Under the pieces are notes generated by a model, which saw only the letters and a list, made by a program, of their open reading frames with translations, was not told where the DNA came from and ran no database searches. Both the position numbers and the translations under genes were made by a program. DNA of 64,000 nucleotides from Archilochus colubris (Eukaryota; Chordata; Aves; Apodiformes; Trochilidae). Shown here piece after piece: positions 1 to 12,600 of this stretch (positions are counted from its first letter, which is position 1; every line of letters starts with the position of its first letter). The stretch is from NCBI GenBank assembly GCA_023079485.1, contig CM041085.1, positions 93,941,115-94,005,114 of the forward strand. The letters are read 5' to 3'.

Positions 1-557
1 GTAGGGCAGCCCTGGGAAAGTCCAGGCTGGACTCCTGGAGTCGGCAGCAGTCGGGAACCGAGGCAGGAACACACAGATATGGGCTGGCACGGATCAGGAC
101 CACAGGCAGACGAACGGACGGGATCCTTCCAGGATGCCGGGTGAAGGAAGGGAAGAAGGGAAATCAGGAAATCCAGAAGTCTGGAAATCGGAAAAGATCT
201 GGCTCGGCCCTCGTGATGCCTCAAATTTATACTGAGTGTGACGTATATGGGATGGAATACTCTGTTTGGTCAATTCTGGCATCTATCTTGTCTGTTCTTC
301 CCCAAAGGAGGGCTCAGGTGGGACCTCTTTATCCTCCTGGATGGTAAAATGTTTTCCTCATAGCTGAGCAGTGTCCTTGGCTCTGCATACCAGTCTCTAG
401 CAGTAACTATAAACATCAAGTGTTATCAATCCTAGAAACACACACTGTCTGAGAAACTTGCTGTTAATTTCAGCAAGTGCAACTACTTACAAGAGACTTA
501 GCTAAAAGTAAAAGTACAAAACAGAAAATCACCTTTATCCTGGCCCAAACCAGGACA
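1..557 (+). mobile_element. 3' part of an avian ERV/LTR element, truncated by window edge
   Basis: The stretch from about 210 to 557 has the look of the LTR tail of a common avian endogenous retrovirus family. It includes a block around 247-275 containing 'ggaatactctgtttggtc', a block of the type 'ggctctgcataccagtctc' near 380, and an ending of the type 'aaaccaggaca' near 547-557. The upstream 200 bp are more GC-rich and purine-rich than the following DNA and may be 3' internal sequence or the 5' part of the LTR. No gag, pol or env frame is readable. The family assignment comes from memory of avian genomes, not from a search; ERVK-type versus ERVL-type is not resolved. The left border lies outside the window. 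Confidence 0.55.
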
Positions 558-1299
558 ATGTCTTACTTTTTAAAAACACTTTTGGTTTTTAAAATATGTT
601 ACAAATAGTAAGAGAACCAAAAACTTTAATGGAACAGATATTAAGGGCAAAATACTTACACAACATTTGATACTGTTTGACGTGACAAAAGACATGCTAA
701 CAAAGCTATGGTGCCACAACTTACTGAACATAAATATAAAATGCTTTATGTCCTTATGGTCAGCAGTCTCTGAGTAGTGAATTGATAAAACTGAAGAAAT
801 TGGCAAGGGGGAAGGAGAAAAGTATTAGAATGCAATAAATGTGAAAAACTAATTTTGTACTTTTGCTGTTAGGCTTATATTGGAGAATTGTTCTCTCTGG
901 AATTGTAGCATGTTTAGGGTCATACTTTGGAGGAAGGAAATTTGGAATATTTAAAACCAACAAAATATAGCAAGAGAGAATTTATTAAAACCTAGGAAAT
1001 TTCTTAAGTCTAGACAGTATCTAGGAGACTGCTTTACTCCTCCTAATGTAGGAAATTCACTCCTACATTACTTTGACAGACACAATCAGGGGAGTCTGTA
1101 TCAACCTACCAGGATGGGTATGTTGCATAAACAGAGGTTGGAGCCCATTCCTCCCCCCATTAACTTTTGATTAATGTTGTGTGTGTTTAGATTTTTACAA
1201 TAGAGAAGCTACTGAAGTCCTCATCTGACTGACATCCAAATGAGCAGAATTCAGTTCAATTTTAACATGAAGGATGCAGTGAGGTGCTAGTTTCAATGA
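558..1299. other. Apparently single-copy AT-rich DNA
   Basis: No gene or recognisable repeat is seen. The short open frames here are AT-rich and have no family resemblance. The only structure noted is a perfect 10-bp inverted repeat at 1044-1070. Confidence 0.5.
1044..1070. repeat. Perfect 10-bp inverted repeat, 7-nt loop
   Basis: Bases 1044-1053 (taatgtagga) are the exact reverse complement of 1061-1070, with loop aattcac. There is no U-run or gene context, so no terminator role is claimed. Confidence 0.7.
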
Positions 1300-1965
1300 A
1301 GGCTGGGCAGTGACTGGTTTGAGAGCAGCCCTGAGGAAAAGGGTGCTGGTGGATGAGAAGCTCAACATGAGCCATCAGTGTACTCTTAGAGCCCAGAAGC
1401 TGACCAGAGCCTTGGCTGCATCAAGAGAAGTGTGGCCAGCAAGTAGAGGGAAGTGATTCTCCCCCTCTACTCTGCTCTTGTGTGGCCCCATCAGGAGTAC
1501 TGCATGCAGTTCTGGAGCCCCTGTTACAGGAGGGACATGGATGTGCTGGAGTGTGTCCAGAGAAGGGCCATGAGGATGATCTAAGAGCTGCAGCACCTCT
1601 CCTAGGAAGACAGACTGAGAGAGTTGGGGTTGCTCAGTCTGGAGAGGAGAAGGCTCTAAGGAGACCTTGCTGTAACCTTCCAGTATCTGAAGGGGCCCTA
1701 CAAGAATGCTGGTGGGAGACTTCTTGGGATGTCAGGTAGTGGTAGGACTAGGGGGAATGGTTTCAAACTAGAGGAGGGTAGATTTTGGTTGGAGATTAGG
1801 AAGAAGTTCTTCCCCATGAGGGTTGTGAGACACTGGAAGAGGTTGCCCAGAGAGGTGGTGGAAGCCCCATCCCTGGAAGTTTTTAAGGCCAGGTTGGATA
1901 GGGGGGTTGGAACTAGATGATCTTACAAGGTGCCTTCCAACCCTGAAAATTCTATTTTTCTGTGA
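1300..1965 (+). mobile_element. CR1 LINE fragment, 5'-truncated
   Basis: The region matches the C-terminal part of CR1 ORF2 plus the 3'UTR. It runs from the 'gagagcagccctgagga' block (1321), through 'gagaagctcaacatgagcc', the 'ctctactctgct' block near 1465, the 'cagagaagggccatgaggatgatc' block near 1558 and the 'gagagttggggttgctcag' block near 1617, to the degenerate tail 'ttccaaccctgaaaattctat' at 1935. The reading frame is broken by stops and indels. CR1 elements are typically 5'-truncated on insertion, and this copy keeps only the last ~0.7 kb. Decay of the terminal octamers suggests an old copy. Confidence 0.93.
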
Positions 1966-2440
1966 AGTCTTAGCTGATTATACTACAGAATTTTAGGTTA
2001 GACAGGTAAAAATGTCTGCAGCAGATTTCTCTCTCCTTAAATTCCCTGAAAAGACAAAAGAGTGGGAATGAAAAATATGAAGAATGGAAGAGAGTAAGGT
2101 CTTTCCTTTTTGGTTACAGATCTTATGCATCAACTCTGCCTGAGTTCAGTTTCTTCATCTGCTGCCTTTATCCCCTGGTGAACAAGAATCAGGCTGTATG
2201 CACAGGGGCATAACACATCTTCACTCTCATGTTGATATTGATCAATTTACTTTCCCCAATAAATACGCTTTGCAACAGATCCCATTTGCATCTTTCCAAA
2301 AGTACTTACGTGAAATGAGAAAAGAAGTCCTGTTTTGTACTAGGTTAGTGAAGAACTGAGGCTTCTTTGCCAGGTTAACTCCAAGTAAGCTTGTTACATG
2401 AATGGACTCTGAAGGCAGAGAAGAAAAATCGTGTGGCAGC

Positions 2441-2494
2441 CACAAACAAAACAAAACAAAAACAAACAAACAAAAAACCCAACAACAAAAAACC
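2441..2494. repeat. A-rich simple repeat (CAAAA/CAAAC)n
   Basis: Imperfect tandem CAAAA and CAAAC units, continuing into 'aacaacaaaaaacc'. This looks like a microsatellite-type A-rich tract. No attached retroelement body is recognised. Confidence 0.8.
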
Positions 2495-2519
2495 TTAGAA
2501 AAGAGCTTTTTTGTCCCTG

Positions 2520-2572
2520 TGCACTAGAGGGAAAAAAAAAATCACCATGTGTGACAGCACCATCTGCTGACT
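2520..2572. promoter_or_regulatory. Pair of CTCF-core-like motifs in opposite orientation (weak)
   Basis: The sequence 'tgcactagaggg' (2520-2531) resembles the forward CTCF core CCASYAGRGGGC, but it is followed by A instead of the expected GC. The sequence 'cagcaccatctgctga' (2555-2570) resembles the reverse core of the GCGCCMTCTRGTGG type. They lie about 25 bp apart in opposite orientations. The consensus match is by eye only. Short motifs like this occur by chance, so this is a hypothesis. Confidence 0.2.
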
Positions 2573-5500
2573 GCTGCTGTAATACTTGGTTACTTCGTTC
2601 TAAGCATACCATGTTTGTGCATATTGATAAGGGTTTGAATTTTTTTCCCACAGCAAGTTTTAATCTGTTTTTCCGTTTTGATATTTTGGTACTTTCAACA
2701 CCTGAAGTGTTATGAGCTGTGTTTTGATAGTTCAGTTTGAATTAGCATTTTATAAAATAATAATTGTTCTATTACTTTCTCAACTAGGAGATATTTCCTA
2801 GAACAAGGCATAACTGATGGTTGATTTTAATTTGTAGTTCTGTGGGCCTAGCATACTTTTGAGACATGCTATGTAACCTTCACCAAAAAGGAAAGATGCT
2901 GAACCAGACTTCATGAAGTACCAAGTCACCTGGATGTTTCCAGCTTGTTGGTGAATTCTCTTCATTCTTCTTTCTCCTTGACTGGGGAAAAAACCCTACG
3001 CCACATAATATATTAATTTAGTTCAATTTGAGCAGCTCTAAAAAAAAAAAATTATTGTTGCTGATACCAGAGAGGAGGCATGGTGAGGGCAAGTGATATT
3101 GTCAGAAGCTTTGGTTGTGTTTATAAAATGCTTTTTTGTGGTTTTTTTCCTTTTTTTTAGAGATCCAGCAAGTAGCACACATTATATTTAGATTAATTTG
3201 TAGAGCATTTGTAAGAAAGGCAGACTGAGACATGACTTACCCGAAACATCTGCTATTCTTGTAACAAACAACTTTGTTATTTCCATATAATTTCAAAAAC
3301 TTTAAACTTCAAAATGTGTATGGTGCATTTCTACTTGAAATTAACATCTGAAGTGGCAGCACCATGTCAGTGTAGTCGCATCTTAGTTGTGTTTATAAAT
3401 TTCATCTCAAGTTCTTTCTCCTCTTAAATTAAATTTCCAATATACTGTAAAATTCCAGATTTTATTTCTTCAGGCACTAATTGTGGATCACTATCTGAGT
3501 GGCAAGTTGGTGGGTAAAGACTGGATTTGATTTCTGAATTAGTTTCTAAACCAATTCATTCTATCATCAGCTTCATTTTTCATTCTACCATCAACTTCTT
3601 TCTGTCTAGAAAAGTGGAATCGATTTGGGTTTTTAGAGGAAATTTGAAATATTTTAATAAAAGTACTACAAGAGAAGAAGAATTAAAAAAAGACATGAAG
3701 AGGCATTTTTTCTTGCAGCTAAATTCTAAGTGGTATATCTGAAACTTCTCAGTGTTGGGTGGAAAAAAGTAGTGGACATGTTTACATGGTTAGACTCTTC
3801 CTTCCCAGACCGCACACTTACTGCCATCACCATTTTCAGTGTTTTGTTGTCATATGTAACAACTGCATACCCTAGACCATTTTTTATTTTTACTTACTTG
3901 TCCGTAATAAACTCAGTTGATGTCATCTTTATCTTCGTATCCAAGAAAAGAGTATAAAATCAGTGCCCATCTGAATAGTTTTCTTTAAAGGTTCCTGCTA
4001 AGTAATAAGTTTACTTGTATGGACAGGTTTCTGCATACTGAGAAATTTTACATAAACTAAATTATAATGATTTTCATATGGATTTTTTATAAACACTAAA
4101 ACTTTATTTATTCACTGTACTTAATTTTCAATAACTTAAAGGTTGAACCACATTTAAAATCTAGTGTCTATGTATAATGAAGGAATTATTTTTATCTTAA
4201 AATTCATATTCCTTCTCCTAGTTATATCTTCTGTCAAAGATAATGAAAAGACAAACAGGGAGGTAAAGATGCTTGCTGTAAGCAATTGCATGGGCCATTA
4301 GTTAAAATGAGTGTTTAAATGGATAAATGATACCCCTTCAGATAATAAACACAGAACTAAATGAGTAAAAATGCATTACTCAGCACAGTTGTTCTGTGAT
4401 CACCGGTTGCATCTTTCAACCCCTAGCTGAAATGTGAAAACTGAAAATCTGTTAAAGTACTGTAACCATAATAGAGTTCTGTTGTTATAACAGCTGATAT
4501 ATCATACCATGGTACCTTTCTGATTTTCACATTTATACTGAAACATTCAAAAGCAGTAATATATGTTACTCGGGGTGCTTAGGAAATAACAGCAAAATAG
4601 ATGGAAATGTATGCCTGCCTTCTGTCGCTCCTCTTGCACACAAAGTAGAAAGTCAGTGTACAGTCATAGAAACAAATCAGTAATATAGCATTAATTAAGA
4701 AATTAAGGCACATATTTTAAGCTGTGTTCTTGTTGCAAAAAGACTTGAGTTTTGATCAAAACCCCTGTCTCTTCACTTATTGCTCTGCAGACCTTCATGT
4801 ATTAGTCATAACCATAGGTCAGGTAAATCTGTTTATGCAACTCTCATGACTTTTTACTGTAATGTCAAAATTTATTAGCTTTTTTATTACCATTCAGTTT
4901 TGCAGCCATTATGTGTTTAACTACAAGATATGCTTCTCCAGAACAAGTATATTGTCTGTTGGTATAATGCTCTGGTTGTTGCTGTAAAATATTTCTCCAT
5001 GCCATTTATTTGTTGTTCATTAACATCTTTTCTCCTGCGTCTTACCTTAAACACACTGTTGTATACTTGCTGCAAGTTTCATTTTGCTTGTTGCAGAAAG
5101 TGTTTTTAGAATGGTAAAACATGAGAAATTTTCCTTTATAATAGGTTGGTTGTCATACTTCTTTCCGAATGTTAAACCTAATATGGCATTATTGGCAGCT
5201 CTGCCTTCAATGGGAGCCTAGACAGAAGCTTGAGCAATGAGAATTGCTGTGAGGACTCAAAAATATTTTACATAGAGAAACAGTTTGTTTTCTAAAGTTA
5301 AAAACTGAGAACAAGCTATGGGTCAGCCTTAGAGGCCTTTATTGTTTGAATTATACAAAGGAAGTCATTGTGTATCTGTGGTGTACAGTTTGCATTCTGT
5401 CACATACGTGCACTTTTACTTGGCTCTGTCCCACAGTTAAACAAACCAGAAAGCAGATGATGACCTTCCTTTCTTTCTGTAGCAGTTTTCTTAGCAGCAT

Positions 5501-5933
5501 TGGACTGGGGGGCAGAGAAGAAGGCCCTTCTCTCTTCCAGTAGAAGATTGACCTTGAAATAATACAGAGATAATGTCTAAATTTCAGGCAGTGTCCTATT
5601 GTCACATATCTTTTCGACCTTTGTATAACGTTTTTTCAGGAGAGGTGGATTGTATTCCATTGGATGAGTTGTAGGTATTAAAAAAGCTGAAACTATTCTG
5701 AACTTCTGTTAGGTGAGTAGTGTTTGACAGTGTTTCACTAAAGTTTTCAAATCAGCTAAGTAATTTGCCATCATATGAAGTGATGGGCTGAGCAAGACCC
5801 CTGAATCTCTGCATTGGGTGCTACTCAAAAGTCTTGTAAACAGCCTGAGGAAGAAACAGGTAGGATTTAGTTGCAAGTGGCATTTTAAGTAGCTGTGAAA
5901 ATAGGATTCAAAGTATAAACAGCATAAACTATG

Positions 5934-5969
5934 GAATGATTGCTAGCTCCAGAATGATTGCTAGCTCCA
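5934..5969. repeat. Perfect 18-bp tandem duplication
   Basis: The unit gaatgattgctagctcca occurs twice without a gap (5934-5951, 5952-5969). The perfect identity suggests a recent duplication by slippage. No coding frame is involved. Confidence 0.9.
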
Positions 5970-8391
5970 GAAACTAATCCTTCAAGTTTGTTCTTCTGAA
6001 GAACTTAATTCTTCTTCAAATCCTGTCACAACTAAACACAACTTTGCCAGGGTGCTGTAACTAAACTGTCATTGTTTGTTGGAGTATTGTTTGTCAGAGT
6101 GATATTGTTGTATGTTCCCAGTACATCAAATGGTCTCTGGAATGAATAGGGATAGGGAGAAGTGAAGGACTTTTTTCTGAGAGAAACTGATCAAACTGGT
6201 AACACTGTTACATGAAGCACTTTTCTTTGAGTTTATTCAGACAGAACATGAAAATTCCACTGAAATCAAGATTTGCAAACCCACATAAATATGACTTCAG
6301 AAAAAGTGAACCTTTTAGTAGGAATCTGACTCATTTGTCTTGCTTTTTAAACTATACTTCAGATGCAGTGAGAACTTGAGACAAATTACATTGTTTCTAA
6401 GTTGCTCGATTAAGTGTAAATTTTCAAAACCAGTATTAGCTTTTAGCTTAATCTTACTCCTACTGATGTCAGTGGTAGTTCTCATGGAGAGTAATGGCTA
6501 GTACTATGTGGAGTTTATTTGAAATTTACACTTAATCTGCTAATTTGTTTCTGAGGCAGCTATTCATATGAATACATTTAAATGAATGTAGGTTATGTGG
6601 GTGGAAATTATGCCTGCTAATGCAAAATCTTCTTTCTCCTAAGGTTTGTTTCTTTTCCATTCCTACTTCTCACATTTGAAATATTATGCAAGATTATACT
6701 AATTCTAGAATGAAGGGTGATAGTATAGCAAAAATGTTTCCTCAAACTGCCCAAGAAAATGAGAAAAAAGACGAACCCTTCAATTTCATACTCCTTGTTT
6801 TAGGTCTGAAGATAATGCATGTGTACTACTTCTAACATATCTTAAAAATGTACTTAAGAGCAAGATACTGTAGGTTTTCTTGACAGTAAATTCTATGCCT
6901 CTATTTCATGGTAAAACATTTTTTTTCTCACTGGGACTTTAAAGTTGACATACATGAGTTACCATGTGGGCATGTTTGTACAGTTTTTCCATTTCCTGGT
7001 GGCAGTGCAGTGCTAATACATCTATGTTTTGGTGATTTAATAGAAGTAAATTACCTACTAAAATGTCCATCACTAAAGCATTACTAAGATCATGTCTGCT
7101 AGCTATCATAAACTGAGGTGTAAAAAGCTTAATGGTAAGAACCTCCTTTGTAATTTCTGTGGTCTTACTCTGCTACTACTTCCATGTGCTTCTTTTAACT
7201 AAAGAGTTTGCTTCATCTGTCTTATGTTCATAAACATTTGCATCATTTGAAGAATATTTGCCACAGCAGCACACTTTTCCCAGTGTAAGCTGGTGTGCAT
7301 CTTTCACTGTTACATCTTAAATGCAAGAAATGAGGTTTTGTGTTAAAATAGTTTCAAGTCTTTTACTTCCCCAGCAGCAGCGTTGTATAGGATGAGCATG
7401 GTTATTTCAGCAGTGACATGACCCTGGGCTGCTGGAAAAGGTGATAAAGGTATGTGGCCATCAACTCAGCACCAGATGAGAGTGTGGGGTGTCAGGGAAA
7501 ATGACAGGCATTATTTTGCCATTATTGTGGCATTAACATTCACCATGTTTTATTACCTTTTAATTTTTCTCTACTATATATTTTTGTACATTACTCTGTT
7601 GTAACTTTAGGGATATGGTGACTTTACAGATCGTTAAAGTAGTTACATAGATGTCAAGTGTTAAATGGAAGATTGTGCATAATTTGTCCACTTTTAAAGA
7701 GCATGAAGTATATTTTCATGGGTATAACTTCAGGAAACCTTGGAATGCTCACAGCATAAGATATGTAATTGTGTAGTTAAAAAGGTGCATGTATAGGCAC
7801 AAATAGCCTGAACTGAGGTGTTTATAATCCTAAAATAAGTGTTTCTTTGCTTCTGATATTCTAAGGTGTGTGACTTTTTAATGTTACAAGAAGTAAAAAT
7901 GTAAAGGATTCCTAGCAACAGTGAATTCATAAAAAGAAGTAATATAGCTAAGAGGCTGGGTAACTTGTTTCTCTTGCTCTGAAGTGTGTTAACTTGAGTA
8001 TATACCACAAGTCCTGTGCAAGTCATCAGAATATTAAAATACAGCTTAGTGATTTCCAAATGTTTTATTCACTTCTTTATGATCAAGACTGCATGTAGTT
8101 CTTCCTTAATTTCATTTAGTTACTACCAATAGTTTTGATGTCTGTAAGTTTTCATAACACCCATAAGGTTCTGTTGAGAAATAAAGCTCAGTGGGTTTGC
8201 TTCTTAGCAAAGGCACCTGTGTGTCCAAGAACTGTGTGTATGTATTCAAGTGGTGTAAATTGAGCAGACACAGTTTGAACTTTTTTAATGACAGCTTCGC
8301 TACCTGTTCTGCAGTCCCCCCAAATTCTAAATTATTTCCCTCGCTTGGCATTCTGCATGTCATTTTCTCTTCTCTTATGAGACTTAAAGGC

Positions 8392-8422
8392 TGCTCTTTT
8401 AGCTGTGATGCTCTTTTAGCTG
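8392..8422. repeat. 17-bp tandem duplication (14-bp identical core)
   Basis: The sequence tgctcttttagctg occurs at 8392-8405 and again at 8409-8422, separated by 'tga'. This is a local slippage duplication. Confidence 0.85.
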
Positions 8423-8810
8423 ATTTATGAAGCCTTTTGCTAGGCTAATTTAATTAAATCTTCTGTTGTATTCAGAGTTCTTAGTGATGCCATATTATGC
8501 ACAATTTATGCTTCTCTGTGTTACTAGAAATATCGTAAGAATATGTGTGTCTTACCTGGCACAATTTGTAATTCTTAGGTGCATTATTTTGTTAAACTTT
8601 TTTGTTTGTTTTATATAAATGCGTTTCATGGTGAGGAAGGTGTAATTGCTTCTTGAGAAAAATGCTCATTTTATTATAGTTTAGTATTGTTGGCTGTCTA
8701 GACTGCAATTCAGTGCAAGTCTGACACCTAATTGTGCATGGTTATTGGTGTCTCTTTGTGTATATGGTATCATAACTCCTACTCAGAAGTCAATATTATT
8801 TACTACCTTG

Positions 8811-9604
8811 TTTTCAGTGACCTGAAGGGAGGAGGTGGAGTGCTCCATCAAGTTTGTTGATGACACCAATCTAAGAGATGCATTCCATTTGCTCAAGTGT
8901 AGGGTTGCTATGAAGTGTGCTAGAAGATTAGTCCAAAAGTCAACTAGGAGAAATACTGAATTCTGCACCTGGGGTAGACTAATCTCTTTCCCAGTACAGG
9001 TTGAGGAATGACTGGCCGGGTTGCAGCTTTGCTCAGAGGCACTTGGGGTCCTGGCAGGCCTCAGGCTGAAGGTGAGCCAGCAGTGTGCACTGGTGACCAT
9101 GAAGGGTAATTAAGCAGGGGGCTGTATCAACAGGAGTATAGTCAGTAGGGTAAGGAAGTGATTTTCAGTGCCCATTCCCTTTGCTTGGTGCTGATTAACC
9201 CATGTAAGAATCCTGCATGCAGTTTTTGCTCCCTTAATGCAAGAAAGACATTAATAGACAAATGAGTTTAGCATAGCGTTCTGTGAGGAGAGGCTGAAGA
9301 AAATGGGCTTTCTCAGCTCTGGGGAGGAATGGCTTCAAGGGGACCTAGCAACAGCCCCATAGCTCCATACAGGGAGGTTGCCAATAAAGTGGAGCCATGA
9401 TATTTCTTTAAGGAAATAGTAGAAGGGAAAGACAGCTGTCACAGTAGGAAACAAAGTCCCAGCTGAATAAAAGAGGAGAATATTTGTTCTTGGAGGTTTT
9501 CAATACCTGACTGATGATGCCATCATCAGCAACTGGAACCAAATTCAGTGTTGGCTCTGTTTTGAGCAAGAGGTGGTTTCCTAAATACCTTTTCCAATTT
9601 GATT
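8811..9604 (+). mobile_element. Old CR1 LINE fragment
   Basis: Diverged CR1 ORF2/3' sequence. The block 'agtttgttgatgacaccaa' (8851) corresponds to the CR1 'kFADDTK' segment. It is followed by the 'actgaattctgcacctgggg' block at 8956, a degenerate 'gccagcagtgtgc' block at 9076, a short 'gaggagaggctgaagaaa' block near 9285 and 'ttccaatttga' at 9591. Order and orientation fit a single CR1 copy with many indels and no readable frame. It is the most degraded of the long CR1 copies and has no clean 3' octamer tail. End points are approximate. Confidence 0.8.
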
Positions 9605-12600
9605 TTTATGAAAGGAATTGCTTATATTTATGCAGCTTTAAGTTGTAGGTGTTAACTTTATGGTAAGCTGACTCTGGATTAGATCTCTGACTATAAAGAA
9701 AATGTAGACAATTTGCACATTTGTAGGTTTCTTCAATTTAAGTTTCTTAGTCTAAAACGAAATATTACATATTTCATCTGGGGAATTGGACTGCATCCTT
9801 TTAAAGAGGAGAAACAGACAAATCTGAGGAGCTTTTATCTGTTTTCTTCAAAGTATTTCAGGGTTAGATGAATCTCTTCTGGTGCCATTTGTTGTCTATT
9901 CTAAAAGTGTGTATCTAAAAAAGGGAAATCACATTGAAGTTTCAACTTTTCACTTATCAGTAGGAAAATTTGCAGATTTTATTTTCAAAAGTGTTAAGCA
10001 TTCCCGAATTGCTTCAAAATACATGTATCTAAAGAAACAATATAGTACTTATCTTGGAAGGTTTGTGATAGAGTATATTGAAATCTTCCTACGCTGTGCA
10101 GAGTCTGTACTGAAATACTGTATGGTGATTAATTTTCAAATTCTCACTCAGGTATTGACAACCTCTTCTCTTCTGGAGAAAACTGTTCTGCACCAAAGAG
10201 GCAGCCTCTGTATTTACAAACAATTACATATTACAAAAGTTTTGAAAATAAGCTTTTTTTTTTTTAAATCTGGAGTCATAAAAAAAATTGTAATTTTCCT
10301 GTTTCATTTAGGATAGGAAGACTTGGACTGAGTTACTTTCCTGTTACTTATCGAGTATGAAAATAATAAATAGTTTAGCACAGCAATTTGTGACAGCTAA
10401 TTATTTGCTTCACTAAGCTACTTTGATTTGCTGAGCAATTATCTCAATTAGGGCTAGCTGTGCAATTAGGGCCAAGCACCAAGTCAAGCTGATCCTTGTA
10501 TTGTGCTAGAGCTTGCATCAGTTAGTACACTATAAAATAAATATGTTAAGTTCTGTAAGTAGCTGATTTCTTTGTTGTAGAGGACAAAGTATTTAGCAGC
10601 ACAAATCATCTCCATACACTGAAGGACAGAAGGACAGATTTGTGATGGCAAGTAAAATAGTAGAGCTGCTGTGATTTCTTGAAATCCTTCTTTCAAGTTA
10701 TAACACTTCCATCCTAAACACAGTGTTGAGGACGAGGAGCTGATCTGTGTGACTGTACACAGCCTGAGTCATTTGAGAGTTTATCTTCCAGGCCTTTAAG
10801 TACCCTTAACATCAGATGACTTTACCAGAGAATAGTCTCAAAAGTTGATAAAGCCAGGATTGTATCCTCCCTGAACTTCAGTACTTGTTTGAGGTATGAA
10901 AATTTCAGCTTGCCAGCATGGTTTGTTAGTATTTCTTAACACACTACAAAACTTTGTGAAGATGTGTAGGTTCAAGGTATTTTTTATTAACATATTATAG
11001 TTGTCTCTACTCTGCTCATTGGCTAATAGAATATATTTTTAGATTTATTTTGTCAGTGACAAAGAGATTAATGTGTTGCTTCATATAAAATAATTAAATG
11101 GATATCTGTTTTTACAAGGTACATTTCAATTTTTCCTATTTTTATTAGGAACATTTTGGCTATTCAGAAACAATGCTGTCTTTTTTTAACTTAGTAATGT
11201 GAAGTATTACTGGAGAGATCCTTTCTATTTTAGTATGTAGAAGATATGAGGACTTAATTTGCTGTCACATACAACTTTGTTCTTGGACATCAGTCCTGCA
11301 GCCACATCAAATCCTGTTTAAAGATATTTTTATTGCAATAATAAGCATCTGGGGCATGATGCAACTTGTAATGAAAACAATTTCAGTGCTGTTAGTATTC
11401 AATGTGACTTTGTCTTGCTTTGCTTAAAATATTACTAGCTTAGTATAATAACCACATTTTAGTAATATATGTTGACACTGCATACATGAAGATTTTAATG
11501 TATAAAATTACTTGTTTTGTAGGCTGTTGTGTGAAAGTTATTGCAGATGATAAGAACCTGCTCTTAATTCACAGGCCTTTTGTTGTCATCTGAGATAGGT
11601 TGGTTTGGGGATTTGTTTATATTGATTCAGACTCAAGAGTGTTACATTCTGTCACTCATTGATTTTTCTTTGTGTATTCTTTTCCAGTTTGTCTCCCTGA
11701 AGTTAAGTTCTTTAAAAAGTCAATCTTATCTTGTCTCTACTATGTGAAAGGAAAAATAAACCAAACCATAAGAAAACCTCTTCAGCTCTGTACTAATGAA
11801 AGGGATGCAGTCTGAGAGGCAGCAGAAAGCTGTCCCATGAGATTTTTACTGACTGGACAGCTGACAAACCCATACTCCCCAGCCAAGCTCAGCAAATGTT
11901 ACTTTTTTTTTTTTTCATGTGTAGATGAACAGCTGAGGACCACAGGAGCTCGAGCTGCTGTAGGAGAAAATGGCTGACAACCAACAGAGTGAGCTTGGCA
12001 GTACTATTGGCAGGGGCAAGAGCAATGGGAGATTAGACTGCTAAATGTCACTCAACGCAATACTTTTGGAAACCAATTTTTTTTCAAAACCCTTCTTTCT
12101 CAGTAGTCTGGCAAAATGGTTATCAAACATAGCCTTTGTTCTATGAATTTCTTAAAAAAAAAAAAAAAAGTGGAAACTTGGAAGAAAGTTTGGTTTTCTG
12201 TATAAAATTCCGTGCTGAAAATTTCACATGAAGTGGATTATAAAGTGAATTCAGAATTATAAAATATTGATATCAAATAACATCAAGCAATTTAAATTCT
12301 GTAACATATGACCATATTTTATCCTATTTCTGTGATTGTATCCCTTGCACAGTGCTATTAGACCCCTTAACCTACATCTGAACTAATAAATATGCCATAC
12401 CAGGGACAAATTTTTGTCCCAAGGCTTGACTGTTGTATTGCAGCTCTACTTTCATGCTCATAACCAAACTCTTCCTTATCCCTCAAAACTCAAGCAGTTG
12501 TTTCTGTAGCAGCAGTTAAGCATACTGCCCAGCTTTAGCCAAAGTTGCTTTAGGAATTGGGTCTCAATTTATTGTTATTGCCAATATATCAAATCCACCA

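Larger units (their letters stand above)
1966..8810. other. Long apparently single-copy intergenic or intronic DNA
   Basis: About 6.8 kb with no gene I can support. Contents noted separately are an A-rich tract (2441-2494), a pair of CTCF-like motifs (2520-2572) and two small tandem duplications (5934-5969, 8392-8422). The open frames here, including a 109-codon one at 7730-8059 (-), have AT-driven composition, no recognisable domain and no convincing splice borders. Confidence 0.45.

Noticed and set aside
1044..1070. Perfect hairpin as a transcription terminator
   Set aside because: No gene upstream and no U-run; intrinsic terminators of that type are not expected in a vertebrate nuclear genome.
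9882..10316. 144-codon open frame on the plus strand
   Set aside because: Lys/Ile/Phe-rich AT-driven composition, a poly-Phe run from a T-tract, no known motif and no convincing splice borders.
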